From assembly GCA_965369325.1 (NCBI GenBank), contig CBDUQI010000046.1, positions 1-32,359 of the forward strand: a stretch of 32,359 bases of DNA, written 5' to 3'. The position numbers and the translations under genes are program-made. Position 1 is the stretch's first letter. Every line of letters starts with the position of its first letter. This document shows, in pieces, positions 23,794 through 31,043 of this stretch. Origin of the DNA: CBDUQI01 sp965369325 (GTDB taxonomy: Bacteria; Pseudomonadota; Gammaproteobacteria; Steroidobacterales; JBCBZW01). The notes below the pieces were generated by a model. It saw only the letters and a program-made list of their open reading frames with translations, was not told the origin of the DNA and searched no databases.

Positions 23794-25374
23794 TTATTCC
23801 CACTCGATGGTGGCGGGGGGTTTGCCCGAGATGTCGTAAACCACGCGGGCCAGACCATCAATCTCGTTCATGATCCGGCGCGAGCAATGATCCAGGAATT
23901 CGTACGGCAGGTGTGCCCAGCGAGCGGTCATGAAGTCGACGGTCTCGACCGCGCGCAATGCGATCACATGGCCGTACACGCGCCCATCGCCCATCACCCC
24001 AACGGACTTAACCGGCAGAAATACGGCAAACGCCTGACTCACCTGATCGTACAGATCAGCATTGCGTAACTCGCTGATAAAAATATCATCGGCTAGGCGC
24101 AACAGGCGAGCGGCTTCATGGTTAACCTCGCCCAGAATCCGCACCCCCAGCCCCGGCCCCGGAAACGGATGGCGATAGACCATTTCGTCGGGCAACCCCA
24201 GCTCCACGCCAATACGCCGCACCTCGTCTTTAAACAGCTCGCGCAACGGCTCGATCAGATCCAGCTTCATGTGCTCCGGCAGTCCGCCCACGTTGTGATG
24301 CGACTTGATCACGTGGGCCTTGCCGGTCTTGGCGCCGGCCGACTCAATCACATCCGGATAGATAGTTCCCTGCGCCAGCCAGCGCACGTCGTCCAACTTC
24401 TCGGCCTGCTCTTCGAAGATTTCGATAAACGTCGCCCCGATCACCTTGCGCTTGGCTTCCGGGTCGGACACGCCTTGCAGGGCCTGCATAAAGCGGTCCT
24501 GCGCGTTCGCCCGCCGTACATCCACGCCCAGGTGTTCGGCAAAGGTGGCCATTACCTGATCGCCCTCGTTATGGCGCAGCAGGCCGTTGTCCACAAACAC
24601 GCACACCAAACGATCGCCAATGGCCCGATGCAACAGCGCCGCCACCACGGAAGAGTCGACCCCGCCTGATAACCCAAGCAATACTTTGCCGGTATCGCCC
24701 ATGCTCGCGCGCACCGTGTTGATGCTGTCCTCGATAATGCTGTCCGCGGTCCATAGCCGGCCGCACCCACAGATGTCATGCACGAACCGCTCAAGGATTC
24801 GCTTACCCTGTTTGGTGTGGGTAACCTCGGGATGGAACTGGATGGCGTAGAGCCCACGCGACTCATCTGCCATGCCAGCCAGTGGCGCGTTGTCGGAGCT
24901 GGCGATGCACTTAAACCCCGGCGGCAGCGTCTCCACCCGGTCGCCATGGCTCATCCAGACATCCAGCAGACCATGCCCATCCGCATTGCTGAGGTCTTGG
25001 ATATCGCGTAGCAAGGCGGAATGCCCGCGCGCGCGCACCCGTGCGTAACCAAATTCTTTGTGACTGGAGGGGCGTACCTGTCCGCCAAGTTGGGCGGCCA
25101 TGGTTTGCATGCCGTAGCAAATCCCCAGCACCGGTACGGCCTGCGCAAATACGGCGTCCTGCGCACGCGGGGGTTCGGCTAGTTCGACGGACTCGGGGCT
25201 ACCGGACAGAATAATGCCGTTGGGCTTGAACCCAGCGATAGTCTCCGGGGCGGTATCCCAGGGATGTATTTCGCAGTAAACCCCTGCCTCACGCACACGT
25301 CTGGCGATCAGCTGCGTGTATTGCGAGCCGAAATCCAAAATCAGGATTCGCTCGGCATGAATGTCACTGCTCAA
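23794..25374 (-). CDS. guaA: GMP synthase (glutamine-hydrolysing)
   Basis: GuaA aminates XMP to GMP using glutamine and ATP. The N-terminal class I glutaminase shows ILILDFGSQYTQL, GICYGMQT and the FHPEVTHT segment. The ATP-pyrophosphatase domain has LSGGVDSSVVAALL, and the C-terminal dimerisation domain ends with PPATIEWE, the normal GuaA end. I placed the start at TTG 25374, not at GTG 25401. GGAGGG lies six bases before this TTG, the length becomes 526 residues (E. coli 525), and the nucleophile cysteine falls at residue 86 as in E. coli. The GTG at 25401 adds nine unconserved residues and lacks such a site. It follows guaB by 36 bases, the usual guaBA operon. Confidence 0.96.
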   Translation of the reverse strand: MSSDIHAERILILDFGSQYTQLIARRVREAGVYCEIHPWDTAPETIAGFKPNGIILSGSPESVELAEPPRAQDAVFAQAVPVLGICYGMQTMAAQLGGQVRPSSHKEFGYARVRARGHSALLRDIQDLSNADGHGLLDVWMSHGDRVETLPPGFKCIASSDNAPLAGMADESRGLYAIQFHPEVTHTKQGKRILERFVHDICGCGRLWTADSIIEDSINTVRASMGDTGKVLLGLSGGVDSSVVAALLHRAIGDRLVCVFVDNGLLRHNEGDQVMATFAEHLGVDVRRANAQDRFMQALQGVSDPEAKRKVIGATFIEIFEEQAEKLDDVRWLAQGTIYPDVIESAGAKTGKAHVIKSHHNVGGLPEHMKLDLIEPLRELFKDEVRRIGVELGLPDEMVYRHPFPGPGLGVRILGEVNHEAARLLRLADDIFISELRNADLYDQVSQAFAVFLPVKSVGVMGDGRVYGHVIALRAVETVDFMTARWAHLPYEFLDHCSRRIMNEIDGLARVVYDISGKPPATIEWE

Positions 25375-25410
25375 CAACCGCCCTCCGGTTTTACCTGCCA
25401 CCCCCGGTCG

Positions 25411-26883
25411 TTATCGGTTGGTGCGGTAGTTTGGCGCCTCTTTGGTAATAGTCACATCGTGCACATGCCCTTCGCTGACACCCGCGGCGCTGATGCGGAC
25501 GAATTGCGGCTGCGTGCGCATCGTCTCAATGTCCTTACTGCCGGTATAGCCCATCGCGGAGCGTAAGCCGCCCGCCAGTTGGTGCACGATAGCGCCCACC
25601 GGCCCCTTGTAGGACACGCGCCCTTCGATGCCCTCGGGGACCAGCTTCTCCACCTCTTCGGTGGAGTCTTGAAAGTAGCGATCGCTGGAGCCGTGCTTGG
25701 CCGCCATCGCACCAAGCGAGCCCATCCCCCGGTAGGACTTATAAGAGCGGCCCTGGTACAGCTCGACTTCGCCGGGCGACTCTTCGGTGCCGGCAAACAA
25801 CCCGCCAATCATGACCGTGTGTGCGCCCGCGACAATGGCCTTGGCAAAATCGCCGGAATAACGAATGCCCCCGTCCGCGATCAGCGGCACACCCGTGTCT
25901 TTGAGCGCCTCAGCCACGCGGGTAACGGCTGTGACCTGCGGCATACCGACCCCCGCAACGACGCGAGTGGTGCAGATGGAACCTGGGCCAATGCCCACTT
26001 TCACCCCATCGGCGCCCGCCTCGACCAACGCCTGCGCGGCCTGCGCAGTAACGATATTGCCGGCAATAATCTGCAAGCTGCCGTAGGTGTTTTTGAGCTG
26101 GCGCACCATATCGATGACACCACGGCTGTGGCCGTGCGAGGTGTCCACCACCACCACATCCACGCCCGCATCAACCAGCGCCCCTACCCGCTCAACCGTA
26201 TCAGCAGCGGTGCCGACGGCAGCGCCGACACGCAGGGCACCGCGCTCGTCTTTACACGCATTCGGATAGTCGCTGGCTTTCTGGAAATCCTTGACTGTGA
26301 TCAGCCCTTTCAGCTCGAAGTTATCGCCGACCACCAGTACTTTCTCGATCCGATGACGATGCAGCAGGTGCAGCACCTCTTCATCTTTTGCCCCTTCACG
26401 CACAGTCACCAGCTTTGCTTTTGGCGTCATCACCGACGTCACCGGCGCGTCCATGTTGGTCTCGAAACGCAAATCGCGGTTGGTCACAATGCCCACCGTC
26501 TCATGCCCATCCACCACCGGCACACCGGAGATATTACGGGCGCGGGTGAGCTCGATGACCTCGCGGATGGTTTTGTCCGGCGTGACCGTAATTGGATTGG
26601 CGATAATGCCACTCTCAAAGGTCTTGACCAGCGCCACCTCGGCGGCCTGCTGGTGTGGAGACATATTCTTGTGGATGATGCCGATGCCGCCCTCCTGCGC
26701 CAGCGTGATCGCCAGTCGGGCCTCGGTCACCGTGTCCATCGCGGCGGATACCAGGGGCAGATTCAGCCCAATTTCGCGGGTGAGCCGGGTAGACAAGTCC
26801 ACGTCGCGGGGCAGAATCTCTGAATAGGCGGGCTGAAGCAGAATGTCATCGAAGGTAAGGGCTTCATCTTTTATGATGCGCAT
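25411..26883 (-). CDS. guaB: IMP dehydrogenase
   Basis: The 490-residue enzyme oxidises IMP to XMP with NAD, the first committed step to GMP. It has the N-terminal FDDILLQPAYSEILPRDVDL, a tandem CBS regulatory pair (about residues 93-205), the active-site loop GIGPGSICTTR with Cys304 (E. coli Cys305) and the flap YRGMGSLGAM. The C-terminus is complete. AGGGAA lies about nine bases before the ATG at 26883. guaA follows after 36 bases, and a candidate promoter lies 37 bases upstream of the start. The CBS pair suggests control by adenine and guanine nucleotides, as is known for the family. Confidence 0.98.
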   Translation of the reverse strand: MRIIKDEALTFDDILLQPAYSEILPRDVDLSTRLTREIGLNLPLVSAAMDTVTEARLAITLAQEGGIGIIHKNMSPHQQAAEVALVKTFESGIIANPITVTPDKTIREVIELTRARNISGVPVVDGHETVGIVTNRDLRFETNMDAPVTSVMTPKAKLVTVREGAKDEEVLHLLHRHRIEKVLVVGDNFELKGLITVKDFQKASDYPNACKDERGALRVGAAVGTAADTVERVGALVDAGVDVVVVDTSHGHSRGVIDMVRQLKNTYGSLQIIAGNIVTAQAAQALVEAGADGVKVGIGPGSICTTRVVAGVGMPQVTAVTRVAEALKDTGVPLIADGGIRYSGDFAKAIVAGAHTVMIGGLFAGTEESPGEVELYQGRSYKSYRGMGSLGAMAAKHGSSDRYFQDSTEEVEKLVPEGIEGRVSYKGPVGAIVHQLAGGLRSAMGYTGSKDIETMRTQPQFVRISAAGVSEGHVHDVTITKEAPNYRTNR

Positions 26884-26919
26884 GGATGACGATTCCCTAT
26901 GCCATTAGGTAAACCGCGC

Positions 26920-26948
26920 ATTATATCTAAGCAAGCTGATGGTTGGCC
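26920..26948 (-). promoter_or_regulatory. Candidate promoter of guaBA
   Basis: A perfect TATAAT is seen on the minus strand at 26925-26920. The hexamer 17 bases upstream (GGCCAA, 26948-26943) is a poor -35 element. Transcription would begin near 26913, leaving a leader of about 30 bases that includes the AGGGAA ribosome site. Confidence 0.45.
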
Positions 26949-27477
26949 AGCCTTGTTAGGGATCTTTTCGTGTCGCCCGCGCCAAACCCAAAATAATACG
27001 AGCGTATTCAGGCGCGCGGTGATGAGGCGGGTTACCAGCAACCGCGGCGGAAACGTCTGCTTAATCCGCGCAATATCCGCTCCCGCACGCCAGCCTCGGC
27101 GGCATGAACGGGCCAGTCGGCCACCGCCAAAATATAGCTCGCTAAAAGTATCAAACTACTTTAACGCGTAATATTTCATACAAAACAAACTCTTCTTACC
27201 TATTCTAATACTAAAATGCCAAGGCACTGCGGCCAACTACTCCTAAGTAGGTGCCCAACGCCCGCCCCCCGCGATCGCAAGTCCCTGGGAACTCACATGC
27301 GCAACAGGCGTCTCGCTTCGAAAATAATCCTGCTCTGCGCAAACGCCGACGCGTAGAATCCTCATTGTGATCGCCCCACACTTGGTTCGCCATTGGCGCG
27401 CGACGTACTCTGGCACTCCTCATCGCGTCATGGGTAACCCCGCCGACTGCACATAACTGAGCGGAGACTGGAATCTG
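26949..27477. other. Long non-coding gap between guaB and the thioesterase gene
   Basis: The guaB-to-thioesterase gap is 594 bases; apart from the guaB promoter it holds no convincing gene. Frames of 90 and 70 residues exist but lack ribosome sites and recognisable sequence. From about 27130 to 27215 the DNA is distinctly AT-rich, unlike its surroundings, with several TAAT/TATT hexamers. CTACT at about 27237 and AGTAG around CCTA form a small hairpin. No tRNA, riboswitch or IS end was recognised. A weak promoter (TTGGTT, 18 bases, TACTCT, about 27382-27411) could serve the thioesterase gene. Confidence 0.4.
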
Positions 27478-27906
27478 ATGGATCTAATGGACGGCGATCA
27501 AGTGAGCCTGGAGGCTCTGCAAGCGGTGCTCGATGAGCATTTCGCTCCCTGGGTATTGCGCCTGGGACTCAAAGTCAGCGCCGCGTCCCGGCAACACGTC
27601 GCGCTTACCATGCACGCTGGCGCGGAACTGCACCGCCAGGGCAATATGGTGTGCGGTCAGGCACTGGTGGCCGCCGCCGATACGGCGATGGCGCTGGCCT
27701 CCATCGTCGCGGTCGGGGAGTTTACGCCGACCGCCACGGTGGACATCAACACGAGCTTTCTACGGGCCGCGCGCAATCCGTCATTGCTGATAGAAGGCTT
27801 CGTGGTAAAACCCGGTCGGCGTCTGACCTTTACCCGGGCGCAAATTACCGACACCAGCACAGGCAAGCCGGTCGCGAGCGCGACGGCAACCTTTGCCATG
27901 CCCTAA
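27478..27906 (+). CDS. PaaI-family hotdog-fold thioesterase
   Basis: This 142-residue protein fits the single hotdog domain of PaaI/YbgC-like thioesterases: HRQGNMVCGQALVAAADTAMALAS (the H-x-N/G-x-x-x-G-G helix region), then TATVDINTSFLRAARNPSLL and GRRLTFTRAQITD. These enzymes hydrolyse acyl-CoA, often as dimers or tetramers in the cytoplasm; the acyl group cannot be predicted. GGAG lies about 12 bases before the ATG at 27478; another ATG at 27487 is possible. It follows a 594-base gap and converges with the DUF3179 gene, with only four bases between stops, so no operon partner suggests its pathway. Confidence 0.85.
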   Translation: MDLMDGDQVSLEALQAVLDEHFAPWVLRLGLKVSAASRQHVALTMHAGAELHRQGNMVCGQALVAAADTAMALASIVAVGEFTPTATVDINTSFLRAARNPSLLIEGFVVKPGRRLTFTRAQITDTSTGKPVASATATFAMP

Positions 27907-27910
27907 GCGG

Positions 27911-29359
27911 CTACTTCACCAGACGGGTTTCCGGGAACGTGGCATGCCAGCCAAACCAGAACGCCCGATGGTAGGGCAGCCGATGCTGGCGGGCCCCATC
28001 CGGGGAGGTTAACCACTCCTCGCCTAATCGCCAGACCGCACCGGTCTCGTCGGTCACGGATACATCGCGATCGTACTTCACGAACGTATGCGGGCCGGGA
28101 TCATATACGCGGTTAGCACCGGTGCTGTCGGTCAGCACTAACACGGCCTGCTGCCCAACGCGATCAAGATAAAGCGGATGGCGATCCAAAAACGCCGTAT
28201 CAATGGCCAACTGCTGTTTGGGCGCGGCCGCAAAACGCAGGGCCAGTACTTCCTGTTTATTGGCCAAACGAGTGTCGTCAAACGGCGTCTGGAACATCAG
28301 CTGATCATCTGCGAAGTAGTCCTGATAGGCGACGCCCTCGCCATAGTCGCGCGCGTGCCCGGTCTGCCGCGCAAGCACCGTCGTGTTGGGGTGTCGGCGA
28401 ACCCATTCTGCCCAGGTGGTGGTGACCACACTCAGATGCTCAAGCGCAATGCCCTGATCCACCAGCGGGCCAAGCACCGGCTCACCGCGCAGTGTATTCC
28501 ACAAAGATTCGGTGGCTTGGTCGTACATCAGCTTATTGGAGCGATATAAAAACCCGCTGGTGCCCAACGCATGCGTCTTACCATTAAAGGTGGTTTTGTA
28601 GGGGATGACCGTGCCACACAACGTGCAGTACACGCCAGCGATCGGCTCACCGCCTATCGTGTCGGTAAACATCTCGTGCCACGCCAGGATGCGCTTGGGG
28701 TAAGCGCGAGCATCACCGTTGATCTCGATGCCAAACACCACATTATCGCCTTGCAAGTAGGTAGCCTGCGCGGCGCTGATCATTTGCGGTTTGCGCAGTG
28801 GCGGGATCCCATCGCGAATCACCCCACCCCAGCGAATCTCATCCAGGCGGATACGAGCCGAATCCGCACGCCCTCGAAAATACACATCAAAGCGTGGGTC
28901 AATTGCGCGGTACAAATCTGCCTTGAAGTTCGCATACTCGCTCGCCGCATGCTCGGGTTGATTCCACAACCAGTGGTACCAGTCATCCATCCATACGCCG
29001 AACTCCTGCCCGGTGTGCTCGCGCAGCACACCAATCAAACCCACTTTGGCGTAGGGCGAGCCAGTGTAAGAGATGCTCTCCAGCAGCATCGGAACCAGGC
29101 CGGGCGACCAGTGCTTGTTGATGACGTCGACGGCGGCATTCACCGCCTCCGGATCACTCTGCCTCAGCAATGCAACAAGAGTGTCGCGCACAAGCCGCTC
29201 TGGGGCCGCGCCGGCATCGGACATCCCCACCGGGACAGCCACGACGTCACGCGCACCTCCGACTAAGCCCGCCACCAACAGGCTAGCAGTCACTGCAACT
29301 GCCGCCAGCCACTGCGCCGGATAGCGCCAACCACGCGTATTCATCTCCTGAGAATTCAA
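27911..29359 (-). CDS. DUF3179-domain exported protein
   Basis: The 482-residue protein begins with a basic stretch and a hydrophobic segment (about residues 16-36) typical of a signal peptide or anchor. Residues 55-130 look helical and repeat-like (LVALLRQSDPEAVNAAVDVI, VGLIGVLREHTGQ). The DUF3179 domain follows: FGIEINGDARAYPKRIL, WHEMFTDTIGG, the cysteine pair YCTLCGTVIPY (Cys245, Cys248), GTSGFLYRSNKLMYD and SLWNTLRGEPV. The function of this family is not known to me; the cysteine pair could bind metal or form a disulfide. The start is uncertain: TTG at 29359 has GGAG seven bases upstream, while ATG at 29344 has CAGGAG touching it, which is too close to work. It converges with the thioesterase gene. 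Confidence 0.85.
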   Translation of the reverse strand: MNSQEMNTRGWRYPAQWLAAVAVTASLLVAGLVGGARDVVAVPVGMSDAGAAPERLVRDTLVALLRQSDPEAVNAAVDVINKHWSPGLVPMLLESISYTGSPYAKVGLIGVLREHTGQEFGVWMDDWYHWLWNQPEHAASEYANFKADLYRAIDPRFDVYFRGRADSARIRLDEIRWGGVIRDGIPPLRKPQMISAAQATYLQGDNVVFGIEINGDARAYPKRILAWHEMFTDTIGGEPIAGVYCTLCGTVIPYKTTFNGKTHALGTSGFLYRSNKLMYDQATESLWNTLRGEPVLGPLVDQGIALEHLSVVTTTWAEWVRRHPNTTVLARQTGHARDYGEGVAYQDYFADDQLMFQTPFDDTRLANKQEVLALRFAAAPKQQLAIDTAFLDRHPLYLDRVGQQAVLVLTDSTGANRVYDPGPHTFVKYDRDVSVTDETGAVWRLGEEWLTSPDGARQHRLPYHRAFWFGWHATFPETRLVK

Positions 29360-29707
29360 CCGCCGTCTCCATCGCCCGGCCGATGCCGGCCTGACACCTA
29401 CTTTACGGGCAACTTATCCGCAATATGTCCATTTTCGATCACATCGACCAGCACACAAATCGAAAAAGACGCCCTCACAGGTGGTATGGCCCGCGCGATG
29501 CGGGTCACAAAAATGAATTTTCCCTGTCGGGCGGATTTGACGGAAGTCGGTGCTGATTGTCGCGGCTTGATACGCTTGGGTCGCGCTTGATATGCGTCCA
29601 CATTATGGCAATTGTTAAATCTGTTCAATGCCACGAAAAACTCCAAAGACGCTTGATAAACTTGCTTCGCAAGCCAACAAAAAAAACAACATCAAGTAGA
29701 CATAACC
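29360..29707. promoter_or_regulatory. Divergent leader with helically phased direct repeats upstream of the AAA ATPase gene
   Basis: The 348-base gap has no convincing gene. GCTTGATACGC (29565-29575) recurs as GCTTGATATGC (29585-29595), exactly 20 bases on, about two helical turns. A third partial copy, GCTTGATAAAC, lies at 29651-29661. A hairpin (CTTGC, TTC, GCAAG near 29661-29673) and an A-rich run follow, just before the start codon at 29708. The spacing suggests a transcription factor site; which of the two divergent genes it controls cannot be told, but all copies are nearer to the ATPase gene. Confidence 0.4.
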
Positions 29708-30901
29708 ATGCAAGAACAAGAAGAACTGGAGCGGCAAACGCCGTCCACGTGCCCTTACGCGCAAGCGTTAGCACAATTCTCGCAGCAAGCGCCTGGCAGC
29801 AGGGAGACACTTCGTTCACGCGGATTTGGCAACGCCCGCGCGGTGATCGACGCGCGTCTGCGGACGGAAACAAGTATCACCTTCATTACCGCACCTACCG
29901 GGGCCGGCAAGACCACGCTGGTACACGATCTCAGCCGTGCCCACCCCGATGCGTTGCTTGTGGTGCCCGCCGTGGCCAACCAGAAAATCGCCGACAGCGC
30001 CACTTGCAGCGACTTCCACACGCTACTGCGCCGCCACGGCATCGTGCTAGAGGACGGCCCGCCGGCTGACTTGTTGCACGCGCTGAGCAAATTGCTAACG
30101 GCACAAACAAACGCCACGATAATCATTGATGATGCCGAACACCTGTACTCGCCCGACTGGCAAACGCTAAACCAGCTCTTGGACGATGGCATCCTCAGAC
30201 ATCTACTGCTGATCGGCATGCCTCAGCTGCCCAGCCTGCTCGCAAGCAAATGCGACGCCCTGCTCGAACGCTGCGACACACATCAACCACTGGTGCCCTT
30301 CAACCAACAGGAAACCACCCAATACTTAAGCGCCCAACTGGCCGCTGCGCCAGCGCCCGAGGGCTTTGGTTTTACCCGTGATGCGATCAGTGCCGTTCAC
30401 CAGTTTGCACTTGGCGTACCTGCCCGTATCAATCTGATCGCACAGCGCTCACTCGAGGCAGCACAGCAGCGCGACGAAGACCTGCGAGTGCGCAAAATTG
30501 ATGTTGAGCAAGGTTACGCCAAAGCCCGGCATAAGGGGCTGCGAGCAGGTGCACCGGCCCGAACCTCAAGCGCACAGCCGGTCTGCGCAGTTGAGGCAGA
30601 TATACCGAGCAACCACGCGCCAACGCATCAACGCCTACGCACCGGCATGATGAGTATGCTTGATGCAACAGCCGCTTGCGTGTTGGTGGTATTGATTGGG
30701 ACCGGTGCCTATCAGGCCGGCGAAGCCTATGCCGATTCCCGGTTGGAACAAACGCTGAGCGACACGACAACGGGACGTTCGCACACCCTGCGATTGTCCC
30801 CAGCGCTCACCGTGGGCAGATCGCGCGCCGGCGCAGGCGAGCCTGCACCGTCACCAGATCAGGCCCCGATTCGTCTGAAAATTGATGAGGATCTCGGTTA
30901 A
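29708..30901 (+). CDS. ExeA/GspA-like AAA ATPase with C-terminal membrane segment
   Basis: The 397-residue protein has an AAA core (AAA_22 type) with Walker A APTGAGKTT (62-70, Lys68), Walker B TIIIDDAEHL (Asp141, Asp142), a sensor-like LLIGMPQLPSLL, and the ExeA-type lid (FNQQETTQYLSAQLA, then GVPARINLIAQRSLEAA). A single hydrophobic segment near residues 318-338 would place the ATPase in the cytoplasm. The tail beyond it, about 60 residues, is disordered and proline/alanine-rich. ExeA/GspA proteins help assemble the type II secretion secretin through a peptidoglycan-binding domain, and DamX-like relatives have a SPOR domain; neither is seen here, nor is a GspB partner. Its role is therefore open. 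The upstream leader holds phased direct repeats. Confidence 0.75.
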   Translation: MQEQEELERQTPSTCPYAQALAQFSQQAPGSRETLRSRGFGNARAVIDARLRTETSITFITAPTGAGKTTLVHDLSRAHPDALLVVPAVANQKIADSATCSDFHTLLRRHGIVLEDGPPADLLHALSKLLTAQTNATIIIDDAEHLYSPDWQTLNQLLDDGILRHLLLIGMPQLPSLLASKCDALLERCDTHQPLVPFNQQETTQYLSAQLAAAPAPEGFGFTRDAISAVHQFALGVPARINLIAQRSLEAAQQRDEDLRVRKIDVEQGYAKARHKGLRAGAPARTSSAQPVCAVEADIPSNHAPTHQRLRTGMMSMLDATAACVLVVLIGTGAYQAGEAYADSRLEQTLSDTTTGRSHTLRLSPALTVGRSRAGAGEPAPSPDQAPIRLKIDEDLG

Positions 30902-30948
30902 GGGGCGGGGTTTGACCTGTCAGCGACCAGATATGATAGTCGTCACTT

Positions 30949-30996
30949 GATCTGCCCGACCACGTCCTCAAGATCCAGACCAATCTTGGGCAGATC
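30949..30996. terminator. Nested inverted repeat between convergent genes
   Basis: GATCTGCCC (30949-30957) and GGGCAGATC (30988-30996) are perfect complements. Inside lies a second stem, AAGAT (30970-30974) with ATCTT (30983-30987). It sits in the 142-base gap between the ATPase stop and the end of the TPR gene. There is no T-run, so a bidirectional structured 3' end is the most that can be said. Confidence 0.35.
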
Positions 30997-31043
30997 TGCT
31001 CCGGTTCCCCTTCAGCCCACCCGATCTTCACCTCTTGGCATCC

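Noticed and set aside
25579..26823. Plus-strand open frame of 414 codons
   Set aside because: It lies opposite guaB, has no recognisable domain and is rich in His/Arg as expected for an antisense shadow.
26899..27423. Two short frames (90 codons plus, 70 codons minus) in the guaB upstream gap
   Set aside because: The first overlaps the guaB promoter; neither has a ribosome site or recognisable sequence.
29651..29690. Hairpin CTTGC-TTC-GCAAG as a terminator
   Set aside because: It is followed by an A-rich run on the plus strand and lies directly before a gene start, with no upstream plus-strand gene to terminate.
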